Source: Asterochloris sp. CNOR1 (Eukaryota > Chlorophyta > Trebouxiophyceae > Trebouxiales > Trebouxiaceae). Taken from it: a stretch of 64,000 nucleotides of DNA. Where the stretch lies: positions 124,001 through 188,000 of the forward strand of contig OZ017756.1 of NCBI GenBank assembly GCA_963969365.1, in the 5' to 3' direction. Below are positions 12,284-21,841 of this stretch, one piece after another. Made by a program: the position numbers and the translations under genes. Numbering within the stretch: the stretch's first letter is position 1; each line of letters starts with the position of its first letter. Under the pieces are notes generated by a model. The model saw only the letters and a program-made list of their open reading frames with translations, was not told the DNA's origin and did no database searches.

Positions 12284-15200
12284 CAAGCAGGTTTCAGACC
12301 AAAGTCATGAAACACGTCCTTTACATGCTCAGCATTATGTGGCATCCTCACGCCTCAGGTGTGGTCAGCATGCAGAGCCACCCCATCCACACAGCTGGCT
12401 ATAATGTTGGAGCTCTGAACAGACGCTTGCTGCCTGTGTGAGGCTCTAAGGTCGATGCCAGCCAGTGAGCATGGGTTGCCTCCTTGGGCATGCAGGTCCT
12501 GAGCGCTACCTGCCACTACACAGACCAAGCTGTCCATGGGCAGGCTGCTCATTGACAGAGATGCTCAAAAAGACGCTTGCTTCTTGTCGGGTTCAGAAGC
12601 CATAGCCAGTCGATGCAAGCACATCATGAGTGAGTTACATCAGGTAGGAACAGACAGCCAGCATATGTTTGTACCTCAATTGCTTGTTGCCAGCCTGTGG
12701 TCAGTAACACAGACCAGGCATGGCCAGGGCAGCTTGGCAACCGGCCGGCAAGCAGCGCTGTGCCACAGACAGATGCTGGCTGTCTGTTGATTAACTCCTA
12801 AAAGCTCACAGGCAAGCGAGGCATGGGATGCTGCTTTTGCACATGCCGGTCCCAGGCGGCATCTGCTGCACAGCCAATCAGGCATGACCAGGACACTTCT
12901 GCTACTCCATCTACTGCTGCTGAGGCGAGTGTGCCCGCGACAACAGGAGGCGGGGCAGTGGACATGCCGGCTTGGAAGGCAGTGGACATTGCACACATGC
13001 TGGCTCGGCGGGAGCTTGTTGGCCCCAGCATCACTGTGCTGGGTCCAACAGCTCAATCAGAAGCCTGCATGCTAGCAGTGCCTACGCTCCAGACTGGCAC
13101 TGACACACCGCCGCTTCACAGGCAGAGGACTCAAGGTGTGTCCTTGACACATGCCACAAAACAGCTTGCTCAACTGAGGTGCGCCATCAGACTCGGTTCA
13201 GAAGTCGAGGCGCTGGCTGAAACTGTGAGCTGTGGGGCCCTGTGATACGCAACCAGAAGGGATCAGAATCAGGCCTCCCAACACATGCATTCATGGTCTC
13301 ATGGTTCCCTGTGCAGCAACACACCACCTGAGCTGCCAATCAAAGACTTTGCCTGTCCCTTACCATCTCATACCACAAGTGTGACACATGGATGCACTTT
13401 CCTTCAAACCTGCCCGCCAGTTCATCTCTGAGATGCAGGCCTTGGGGCCCTGGAAAGGGCAAGGGGAATACTGCAGCACGAGGGCTGCTGCGACCACTCT
13501 TGGTGGAAGCAGCCAGACAATCTCATCATGAGACCAGTCAACCCTTGATGTGCCCTAAAGGGTTCCCAGCAGGGGCCTGCACCCTAGCCCTGCATGCCCC
13601 CCACGCTGCTGTTGGGCATTCCCTGGCAGAAAAGGCATCACTCAATGCTGTCTCTCCCAGGCGCAAGATGCCCCATCATCTCTGTCAATTGTATTTCCAT
13701 GGCCAGGCCAGCTCATGTTTCACATGGGTCATCGGTCTACAAGGATCCAGCGCAGCCTCCCTCTGAGATTGAGTGGCCCATGCACCTTGTTTGCAGCGAA
13801 AGTTGCAGGCAGTGCCAGTCTTGCTGGCGCGCCCCCGACCCCCACCTGTAGCCTCCTCTGTGGCCTCCAGCCGGGAATGTGCCTCCTGTACAACTGCGTG
13901 CCACAGGTCGGCGCTCTTTGGGGCGGCCACGTGCTTCAGCAGCACACGCAGCGTTGCAGCAGCGACTGCAGTGCTGGCCGCATAAATGCTCTCGGCGGAG
14001 AGGTGCGCCAAGGGGGCGTCGCCCTACAGGCAACAGGGCGTGGGTGTGCCAAGAAGCCAAGAGTGCTGGGGCAGTCTCAGCCGCAGCAATGCTGCCCGGA
14101 GAGGTGTGCTGAGGAGAGGTGTGCTGCTGGATTGTCGCATCCCAGGCAGGGGTCACAAGCAATGGATTTGGGGAAGGTCAGACATGCAGCCAGGCGTACA
14201 GGACAGCTGTGCCCACCTTCAAAGAATTGTAACTCTGCAGGAGTGGCAGGGTCCACTGCCAGCGCGTCTGGGGCCCGCCTGTGCAGGCAATCTGTGACAA
14301 TGCTCTTGGCTGATCCTCCGTCAAGACATGCAGCCCATACACAGGACAGCTGCGCTCACCTTGTATAAGTTTCAGGTCTGCAGGAGTGACAGCACCCCCT
14401 GCAGCACCCATCAGCCTCACCTCTGCTGCAATGTCAGGGCAGAAAGCAACCATCAGTCGCACCCCTACTGGTGTGGCAGGGCAGAAAGAAAACCTGCCCG
14501 GGTCAAACAGGATTCCCACATGCAGGGGGGGGTGTGCCCGACCCACCTTGGAGGATCTGAAGCCTGCTGGAGTGACCAGGCCCTCCTGCAGGACCAGTGC
14601 CAGCACCTCTGGTGCCCGGCTGTGCAGTCCGCCAGATGCCCCAGCCACTGCTGCGGCCAGCAGCCTTCCGGCGCCGTCGACATGCTCCGTGTCTGGCTGC
14701 AGAGCGGCGACGGCCACAAGGGCTTTGACCGCTCCCTTGAGGTGGACGCTGGAGGCGTGTCTGCATGGCAGCAGGGGGTCACCGTCGGTGCACTGCTGCA
14801 AGCAGGTATGTGCTGCAAAAGTGCCTGCAGGATCAGCATCCAACAGCAGGGCATTGACCGCTCCCTCTTGCTGGATGCTGGAGGGATGCTTGCAGGGCAC
14901 AGGGGAGAAACATTGATTGAAGGCTCTGTGGGTCCATGATAGCTGCTGCCCAGTCAGCAAAGCAATCCCACATGGCCTTCTGGGCACTGCACTCTGTGCC
15001 CGCATCAGTCATGACCACAAGTCTCGGGACATGCCTGCAGCTTACATGACAAGCTCAATGAGCTCGTGCAGCTAGCATTTGCAGATATGGTGATGTCCTC
15101 AAAATATGGTGGTGACCTAATGTATTTGGCACCTGTGTTGCCCAGCCTCACCTGAGCAGGAACCCAACGGCCTTGGCTGCCAGGCTGCGCACGTGCTTGG

Positions 15201-18200
15201 CTGGGGCATATCGCAGGCGCGCCGTCTGTGTCAGCACCCCCGAGACCTGGGTTGTCAGGTGGCGTGCCAGGTGCTTCATCATGGCGGCCAGCGCGTTGAA
15301 GGTGGGCTGCAGGGCCTCAGGCTCCCTGCTGCCGCCTGCAGGCAGAGAGAAGGAAGAGGTTACCATGAGAGATGTCTGGGGGTCCCTGAGCCCAAATGAC
15401 AGCTGCAGGTAGAGGTGTTCTCATGGCCAAGACAACAGTGTGGCAGGCCATGGCACCCCTGCTGTCCCTGCAGACAGGAACTTCCAGTATTGACGTAAGA
15501 TGGCTGCCAGCATGGTTGACATTGGGCTGTACAGCCTGCGACTCATTGGTGCTGCCTGCATGCAAACAGCATTTGAGAGGCAGAGCCTCAAGCCCAACTG
15601 TTCCGCTTTGCAGATGCTGCAAGTTGAGGGCCTTCCAAGCAGTGTACACTGGGCTGCAGGCCCTTCGAGTTCCGCCTGCACCAGATGAGCTAAGGAGAGG
15701 CGCATGCAGCTCATCAAGGGGTGACCTGCACGGCACTGAGCATGGCCTGCAGCTTTGTGGATGGTCTTGCAGAGTATGACGCTGGCCTGCAAGCTGCGTG
15801 GAGGACAGCTTGCAGGGCAGTGTTCTGCTCAGCAAGACCACTCAACAGCTTGCAGGGCATGATGCTTGCCTCACAGGCTGCACCACACCCCCACAGCCTA
15901 CAGAGATTGTACTTCTCATGACCTTGACCTGCTTCAATTTGTTGTCAAGGCACTCTTTGTGCACTGCTAGAGAAGGGACATGGGAAAGCACAATCATAAC
16001 TTATTATGCATCACGGTCCCTACAATGTGACTGAGCACCAGGGCTTCACAGCAGAAGGCGGCCCCAACTACAACATCTGCTTGCGCAGCTTCTCACCGGG
16101 CTGTTGTTAGGTGTTTCGCTCATCCTGTGCCTTGTCAAACTGTCTGGCTCACCTACATGAACCAGTCTGCCCGATGAGGCAGCCACAGCCCACTTCAGGG
16201 TCAGCAACGCACCCACAGCCAACCTCAGACATTGGCAGCCTGGCACTACAAGCGCAATGGTGATTGGCAGGCTACTCAGCACTCTTGCCAGAAATAGGAA
16301 GAGGCACCCTAAACCCTCAAGACATACCTGCAAATATCCGATTTACCGGGCATTACAGTGAAAACCCACCCGATTAAACCCAGCGACACACCCACAGCCC
16401 ACCCCTGAAGCAACAGCGTGGACCACAAGAGACAGGCTCACCAGCATTGACGAGGTCAGCCATGGCTGCTGTGATGCGGGGCAGGTAGGCCACGGCCTCC
16501 TGTTGCAGGTCGCGCACAAAGGCGACCACCAAAGGCAGCAGGGCTTCCAGTGAAAGGATGGCCCCCATGTTGATGCGCTGCAGGAGGACGTCCAGGATTG
16601 CCTCCTGCAGGGGTGGCGGCACAACAGACAGTCCCAAGCAGCCCAGATCATCACCCAGATACTCACCTGGTCATCATGAGAGGAGTGAGGGGAAGGCTGA
16701 CGCAGCAGCTGCAGGGGCAGCCCAAGGTTTGCAAAGTTGGTTGTGAGGCATTCCCAACAAGGACTGCTGCACGCTGAATGTGTACAAGAGAGTCCGTCCC
16801 AAGCAGCCCACATCAGCAGCATTTTGGGGGGGACCGACACAGCAGCTGTAGGGACAGCCCAAGGGGTGAAGTGCTGCATGTGAGACCTTTACCAGAAGGA
16901 TTGCTGCATGCTGAACACGTGCACAAAAGACATCAGCAGCAGCTGAAGGGACAGCCCAAGGAGTGAATTGGTGACTGTGAGGCTATCTCCTTGAAGGACC
17001 TGCTGCATGCTGAACAAGGGCAACTGAAGGCTACGAAGCTCATCAAGGCAGCAGCACCCAAACCTGCCTTGTTGTGCACCAGCAGCGGCAGGGTTTGCGC
17101 AAGTGGGTTTATGGCAGAGGCTGCCGCCATGAAGTCTGCAGCTGTGTTAATCTCACGCCAGCGCGCAATCTCCTCCTGCAGGCAGGGTCAGCGCTGTCAC
17201 CAAAGATCTGTCATGTGGGTCTTGTGGGCCGAATGCCAGACGAGGCCGGGGCTGTCAGCCTGCACCAAAGATCTCTGGGCCTGCAGGTGGGTATTGTGAG
17301 TGCACCAAGAGTCGAGGCAGGGGCGCTCATTGAAGCATACATGACAACGTCATTGGGCTCCCAGCTGTGGCCTACTGTACACACAGCATGTTGTCACAAG
17401 ATCGGGAGCCTGGACATGCTGCTGGATAAAGACCCATGCGATGTGGGTTCAGGCTAAGCTGCATGACAGTTTAGGCATGGGGCCAGATGCAACTGAGTTG
17501 TGGCCACCAGGGTATGACCAAGGGGAGTCCCAAATGTCTCTGCAGGGGCGTTTTGCCTACCCAGGGTCAATTACTGAGGGACCCAAAGGCCCAACTCTGG
17601 GTGCAACCAGGCCTGATGCTCTACAGCCTGACATGCAGTTGGGGCAGGACCCACATCACAGACAGGGAGACACACTACAAAAATCAGGTCCAGCATGCCA
17701 GGGCGCACAGGGACACAATCCAACTGCTGCAACTGGGCCATAGTTTCAAACACACAAGGGCAGGAGGCCTGCGCAGGCAGGATCCCTGCAACACCCAGAT
17801 CACAATGTGGGCACGGCAGCCAAGCCCACAACACATGACAAAGACTTGTCATACCCATACAGAAGGCTGCCCCCACCCAGCCTGCTTGTGGTTTGGTGAG
17901 TCTGAGACCAGCCTGCTGCTGGGCGCTGAAACAAACCCAGCAGAGGGGGCTGCACCAGGTGGGCTGCTCTGCAAATCACCTGGAGGAAGCTGTGACTCCC
18001 AGCAAGGGGCTCAGCCCTGGTGGGTGCGAGCGTCCTGTAGACATTGACGTCCACCTGCAGGCAAGGGTGAGCTTGAGGCCGTGCATTGATCAGACTGTGC
18101 CAGTGCATGCCTTGCCCAAGAAGAAGCAGGCGGAGATCAGCTGGCAGAGCAAGTAGGGCTGGCTGTCCTCTGCCCCCCATGCATCAGGCGAGACTTGTCA

Positions 18201-18423
18201 CACACAAGCTGGAGGATGGTGCACTGGGCTCTGCTGTGCAGGAATAAGGGCTGCTGTACAGCGATCACAGGGGCAGTGCAGTGCAGGACTGCAGATGAGT
18301 TTGCACCTCTGCTATTCTCTCTCCCAGTTTCTTGAACTTGAACTTCCTGGGCCTCTTTGCCGGAGGGGCCTGTGCATCTGCATCAGAGTCTGACTCCTGC
18401 ATCTTGCGCTTGGCCGGCGGCAT
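2464..18423 (-). CDS. UTP20: UTP20-like SSU processome HEAT-repeat protein, N-terminal third (partial)
   Basis: UTP20 is a nucleolar scaffold of the small-subunit processome, needed for 18S rRNA maturation. Mapped minus-strand exons: 18423-18307 (ATG; MPPAKRK, then the basic KFKFKKLGERIAEV), 18054-17980, 17175-17068 (EEIARWREINTAADF; probable GC donor AAG|GCAGGT), 16604-16442 (LVVAFVRDLQQ), 15335-15152 (AKHVRSLAAKAVGFLLR), 14760-14547 (GAGRLLAAAVAGASGGLHSR), 14023-13786, 9870-9536, 9254-9176, 8797-8517, 8243-8103, 7775-7653, 3425-3315, 2962-2777 and 2597-2464. Splice phases agree from exon to exon. The order of the RDLQ, H(V/I)RxxAA and GxGxLL motifs follows the UTP20 N-terminus, and the rest looks like alpha-solenoid. 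About 830 of an expected 2500-2800 residues are here; the gene runs off the left end. Exons beyond 9.5 kb rest on frame and splice signals more than on motif matches. Confidence 0.82.
3540..7652. other. Long UTP20 intron, no confident exon
   Basis: This 4.2 kb stretch separates exons that join in phase (7653 and 3425). Only short open frames in all directions are visible. A minus-strand frame near 6640-6760 is open, but the expected GT donor is absent. The intron holds a fold-back element near 5.4 kb. Confidence 0.5.
5383..5565. repeat. Fold-back inverted repeat, MITE-like, plus extra half copy
   Basis: The arm at 5383-5440 (AGGCTATTAGGCAGC, then ACATGTTGACCATT) matches the reverse complement of 5455-5513 (ATGGTCAACATGT, then GCTGCCTAGTAGCCTT) along almost all of about 58 bases, with a short spacer. 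A further direct partial copy of the right arm (TGGTCACGATCTCATGACAATCC) follows at about 5528-5565. This could be a small non-autonomous DNA transposon or a local palindrome. No transposase is visible nearby. Confidence 0.7.
9363..9470 (-). repeat. Degenerate copy of a UTP20 exon 3' end inside the next intron
   Basis: The minus-strand translation EVLCLIMAEVAAHSN closely resembles the end of the exon at 9870-9536 (REVLRLLLAVVAAHSK). The copy is about 100 bases, lies just downstream of the real exon and has lost the matching donor. Confidence 0.65.
11549..11612. repeat. Perfect 19-bp inverted repeat (hairpin)
   Basis: ATCAGCCTTGCCAGCTACC at 11549-11567 is the exact reverse complement of 11594-11612. 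The 26-base loop contains two direct copies of ACATATT. It sits within a UTP20 intron. It could be a tiny mobile-element end pair or a fold in the pre-mRNA. Confidence 0.8.
12249..12282. repeat. (CA)17 microsatellite
   Basis: Seventeen uninterrupted CA dinucleotides, located in a UTP20 intron. Confidence 0.97.
14178..14460 (-). repeat. Two degenerate copies of the 3' end of a UTP20 exon with donor sites
   Basis: Reading minus, the real exon ends VTPAGFRSSK and is followed by GTGGGT (14547). Downstream, VTPADLKLIQ followed by GTGAGC (about 14360-14410) and ATPAELQFFE followed by GTGGGC (about 14215-14260) repeat that edge, including the following CTGTCCTGT-G(C/T)A block. The copies keep usable donors and open frames, so they could act as alternative or decoy exons. 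They most likely arose by tandem duplication over the exon-intron junction. Confidence 0.7.
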
Positions 18424-18585
18424 AGCTCTGTGCAGACAACTGCAGCTGGCCTCAGCTGTGAGCAATTGATGGCGAAGGCTGCTCAAGTGCCCGTCTGAGC
18501 AGCAATCATGTGGGCAGGTCAAGTGCCCCTGTCTTTCTAGGAACTCTGAAATCTAACAGTCTGAAAGCAGTCGTCTGCTCAATGC
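18424..18585. promoter_or_regulatory. Bidirectional promoter, UTP20 / OXLD1-like
   Basis: Only 162 bases separate the divergent start codons (UTP20 at 18423 minus, OXLD1-like at 18586 plus), so both promoters and 5' UTRs must lie here or overlap the genes. No TATA box or other motif stands out. Confidence 0.6.
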
Positions 18586-19031
18586 ATGGCCCTACGGATC
18601 GTGCACAGCAAGCTCAAAGGCTCCCTGAGACCATCAGCCTTTGTGAGTCCAGGTCTTGCCCACAGCAATGCCAGGGGACAGCAGCACAGAGCTCTTCACA
18701 TCAAGGTAACAGCTGCAGCAGAGGTGGACATCCCTGAGCCACGGGAGCCAGGCCCAGAAGACTGCTGCCAGAGTGAGCCTGACAATTGCGCCAAGAGGAG
18801 CTCTTCCAGGCCCAATGCTGAGTGCCCTGCTATCCGCCCGCAGGCGGCTGCTTGGAGTGTGTCTGGGAGCAATATCGCCGCCAGCTGCAGCAGTACCAGG
18901 CTCAGGAAGCCAGGAAGCGTGGGGAGGCTTTCGTGCCTGTAGAGGACCCCTTTGAGGCCATGGAGAGGCAGCTTGCTGAGCAGCAGAAGCAGTACCAGCA
19001 ACGCCAGCAGGAACAGCAGAGCTCGTCATAG
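18586..19031 (+). CDS. OXLD1-like (oxidoreductase-like domain) protein, 124 aa
   Basis: There are two exons, 18586-18772 and 18844-19031, with a 71-base GTGAG/CGCAG intron. The join falls inside a Ser codon and restores EDCCQSGCLECVWEQYRRQL, the cysteine-rich signature of the small oxidoreductase-like family (PDDCCxSGCxxCVWxxY) known from mitochondrial and plant proteins. The first ~45 residues are basic, Ser-rich and without acidic residues, which suits an organelle transit peptide. The C-terminal half is charged and Gln-rich (MERQLAEQQKQYQQRQQ), probably helical. The family is thought to bind metal or redox partners; the precise role is not established. Frame and splice phase are fully consistent. 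Confidence 0.85.
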
Positions 19032-20372
19032 TGGCAGCTTGCCCCCAACCTGTCCATGGCTGACTGCCATCAAAGGACTTGATTGCTGTCCACTGCTGGA
19101 TTAGAGCCGTGTTGGCATGACTCCCAGTGGGACCATGGGACTGCAGGCTGCTGAGCAGTGCCAGCGATGTAGGGGCCTGAAATCCCCAGTGTGCTGAGCA
19201 AGCACGTTTCGTGATCTGTTGAATGCAGCTTGATCATGCAGAGATGATGCATGGCTGTACCCTGTCATCTGGCATCATCTGCCGTCCTGTCTGACACAGG
19301 GAGTCCGATTCAGATGTTGAGGAGTTTGGCAACAGCTCAGACAACTTTGCAGGAGAGCTGGTACTTTTCAAGGTCCACACTGCTGTCCAAATACAGCACA
19401 AGGACTTATCCCCACAATTCATGCATTTGCAAGCCTTGTCTGCAATAGCTGAGACCTCAGCAGACGGGAAAAGTAGACTTCAGAGGTGAGAAGGCTGCCG
19501 GTCTGACTGGGCTGTGGCATGAGTTGACAACCCTTCCTGGCCCCAAGGCAAGCGCAATAGTCTAGCAATAGCCCTAAGGGGCCTGTTTCAAGAAGTGTCA
19601 CCCCACCAGGCATGGCTTCAGGTTTCCTGGCTGCTGCCATCAGGGCTGCCATGGGATTGCAAGGGGACAGCCCTTGAAGTGCACATCAGTCGATGCATCC
19701 AGGATGGCTTGGCCATTTGCCTTGTCAGATGTTTCATACCATGCCAGGCGTACACATCTGACTCCTTGCTGATAGCATTGGTACCTGACAACCTCACCGG
19801 GAAGCATGCGCTGCAAAGGACGCTCCAGAGAGCTGTGCTGCTAGTGGGCTGCAAGCTGCTGCAAAGTGGAAATCCACTACAGCACCCAAACAAGGTTTGC
19901 ACCCAAGCCCAGTGTTTGACTCTACACCACCGTGGCACTGGCTATAAAGCTCTGATGATAGCATCTGATGCAGGCATGCTTTGAGCATAGCATTGGCCTG
20001 AGGCTGCTGCATAGCTATGCTGCATGCTAGAGGCAGCATGTCCTGCTAGCAGACGTCTGACCAGGGTGCCACCTAATGAGTGCCACCTAGGTGATGGTCT
20101 GCTACTCTGTCTGGCGCACAGTTCCGCGCCGATCCTGCAAGTGACTTTGTCATTTGTACCTGGGGATGGTCAAGTGGCCTCATCAGACTCTGCTGCCAAA
20201 TCCAGCCATACTGTAAGGCTCACCTGCTGCATGCTCTGTGGCAGCACTGCAAGATCTGGTCTGTAGTTGGCCCAGCAACCTCCTGGCTAGCAGTCAGCAG
20301 GTGCACCCGTACTTGAGGTCCCTTGTTTGTCAGCAATTGTCAAGTCATTAACAGCCATGCCAAGCCCTCATC
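19032..20372. other. Mostly non-coding interval with one exon-like segment
   Basis: A plus-strand segment at 19300-19485 begins after GACACAG, is open (ESDSDVEEFGNSSDNFAGEL onward) and ends with a clean donor AGAG|GTGAG. No matching upstream start or downstream exon could be joined, so it is either an isolated exon of an unidentified gene or chance. The rest looks non-coding and should include the OXLD1 3' UTR and the upstream promoter of U1. Confidence 0.3.
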
Positions 20373-20533
20373 ATACTTACCTGCTCGGGGCATCTGGGGG
20401 ATCACCAAGCCCCAGTGCCTAGCCGCAGCGGCTGGCCTTGCACTGCGCCAGCTGCTGGGCTACTGCTGTACCAAGTGTGCAGCAGACGGGATCATTTCTG
20501 GTAGGCTGGGACTCTGCTACGGCAGACCCGGTG
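20373..20533 (+). ncRNA. U1 spliceosomal snRNA
   Basis: U1 RNA base-pairs with 5' splice sites. The sequence opens with ATACTTACCTG, the invariant 5' end. Stem-loop I presents GATCACCAAG (20400-20409) in a GGGG/CCCC hairpin, close to the U1-70K site GAUCACGAAG. Stem-loop II is a GCTGG/CCAGC hairpin with CTTGCAC in the loop (20437-20443), matching the U1A-type AUUGCAC loop. An Sm-like site, ATTTCTGGTAG, sits near 20494 (compare AUUUGUGGUAG), followed by a terminal hairpin TCTGC-TACG-GCAGA. The length of about 161 nt is normal. No TATA or upstream element was identified with confidence. Confidence 0.93.
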
Positions 20534-21035
20534 TAATTTACCCAACATACACACCAAAAACACACCTTCCATTACCTGCATCCTCCTTTCCTCTTCCTGG
20601 AACATCCACCCAGCGGGCAGTCACAGACTGCAAGGCCACCTGCAACCCCTCCCAGCTGTCACCAGGCCTCTTTCCCTGCTTTTCTTGCCAAGCACTGCAC
20701 AGCAACACAGGAGGTCATTTGGTGGGCCAAGAGTAGGTTGGCCACAAGGGCCTCGAAATGTTGTTGATCCAGTTGAGTGTGGTCAGGACACTGCAATGCT
20801 TAGTAGAAGGCGTAGCATTGGTGAGCCTCTGTCCTGGCCACGCCAAGATGGCAATGGAAATGCCTTGACGCTGCGGGCATCCTCAAGTTTGATTCATTAA
20901 TGTAACCAGTTGCCTGATCGCTGTCAACAGCTGAGCTAGGCAAGCATCCCTGATTTGATTGCGCCAGCTGGCGGTGGCCATGTAGCACTGATAGGAAGTA
21001 AATTGAATTGTAAGATGAAAGGCAGTTCAGGACAA
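20534..21035. other. Spacer between convergent U1 and U2 genes
   Basis: About 500 bases lie between the 3' ends of the two snRNA genes. Only short overlapping open frames occur, without splice support. It should hold the 3'-end formation signals of both RNAs, but no motif was recognised. Confidence 0.5.
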
Positions 21036-21225
21036 GGGTGCGCGTGCTGGGGTGGAGTGTGAGCCCCAGCCCACGCATGTGCTGCCGCCTGGCAAGCCAG
21101 GTGATGGCAAGCTCCCCCTAGAGAAGTCAAGGTGATCGTTAAGTCCCATTGAGACTTGTTGAAGCGATCAAACTTCATAGAACAGATACTACACTTGATC
21201 TTAGCCAAAAGGCCGAGAAAGGTAT
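21036..21225 (-). ncRNA. U2 spliceosomal snRNA, diverged 3' half
   Basis: U2 RNA pairs with the intron branch site. Reading minus from 21225, the first ~45 bases are near-invariant U2: ATACCTTTCTCGGCC, then TTTTGGCTAAGATC and AAGTGTAGTATCTGTTC, including the GTAGTA branch-site element. The rest diverges but keeps the architecture. Stem IIa is TGAAG/CTTCA with loop TTTGATCG. The loop's TGATCG is complementary to downstream CGATCA, as in the conserved IIa/IIc pairing. AAGTC/GACTT forms IIb, CCTGGC-TT-GCCAGG a stem III, and GCTGGGG/CCCCAGC with an 11-base loop stem IV. The 3' end is GCGCACCC and the length about 190 nt. The usual AUUUUUG Sm site is replaced by ACTTCTCTAG. Confidence 0.9.
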
Positions 21226-21841
21226 GAGCTACAGGTGCTAGGGGCCCGTCACAATGCTCCAGGTGGCACTCCAGGGATTCTCGATTATGGGTCGCTGCCT
21301 TTGCCATTGTCTGAGCAGGATGATGGCGAGCATCAGGTGGCAGGCTCACCAGGCCATAAACGCACTGGCTACCCACTGTTTCTCTCAATATGGGTCAGTG
21401 CACAGAGGGGCAGCTTGCACACACAACAAATGCTTGTGATGGAGCGCAGTGCTCAAGGTGGTGCGTTGAAATGGCCAAATTTGTAGAGATCCACAGCTAC
21501 TCGCAGCAGCACTGGTAGCTCTTGCTTGAAATGAGCGACAGCATACAGACATGGCAATCACCAGCCATCCATGACTAAGGTGCTAAGGGGACTTGGCCAC
21601 CTGGTGGTCTTCAGTCAAATCCTGGGCGGACTTGGAATACTTGAAAAGCTCACAGTAATGAGGCACGCAATGTGAGCCAGGCAAGTTAAAAGTTTTGACT
21701 GTTGTCAATCCCTTCAACTTGAGGAAACCTCCATGCACCAGATGAAGCAAAACTCTCAGTGATGTTGACGGGGACACAGCGCTAAACAGCTTGAGCAGTG
21801 AGCTGTGGTGCATTCAAAAGCGGACAAGCAAGGCTTCTGGC
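21226..21841. other. Intergenic: U2 promoter and 3' flank of the kinase-like gene
   Basis: No gene is seen. The U2 promoter should lie just above 21225 on the minus strand. The 3' UTR of the minus-strand kinase-like gene should end in this interval. Confidence 0.5.

Larger units (their letters stand above)
9871..13785. other. Long UTP20 intron with repeats
   Basis: The flanking exons are phase-compatible. Inside are a 17-base tandem repeat near 10338-10388 (CAACAACTTGTATGC, three units), a perfect hairpin at 11549-11612, a duplicated ~290 bp block (about 11870-11960 and 12160-12240, sharing GAGTTCAAGCAGCAA) and a CA microsatellite. Minus-strand frames near 12.8-13.0 kb are open, but no splice pair was convincing. 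Confidence 0.5.

Noticed and set aside
14178-15005. Single 275-codon minus-strand open frame as an independent gene
   Set aside because: Only its middle part (14547-14760) is a UTP20 exon; the rest is intron with exon-edge copies and lacks family signal.
20323-20736. 137-codon plus-strand frame over the U1 locus
   Set aside because: The sequence is explained by U1 snRNA structure; no protein similarity was seen.
20936-21388. 150-codon minus-strand frame over the U2 locus
   Set aside because: The sequence is explained by U2 snRNA; the frame is incidental.
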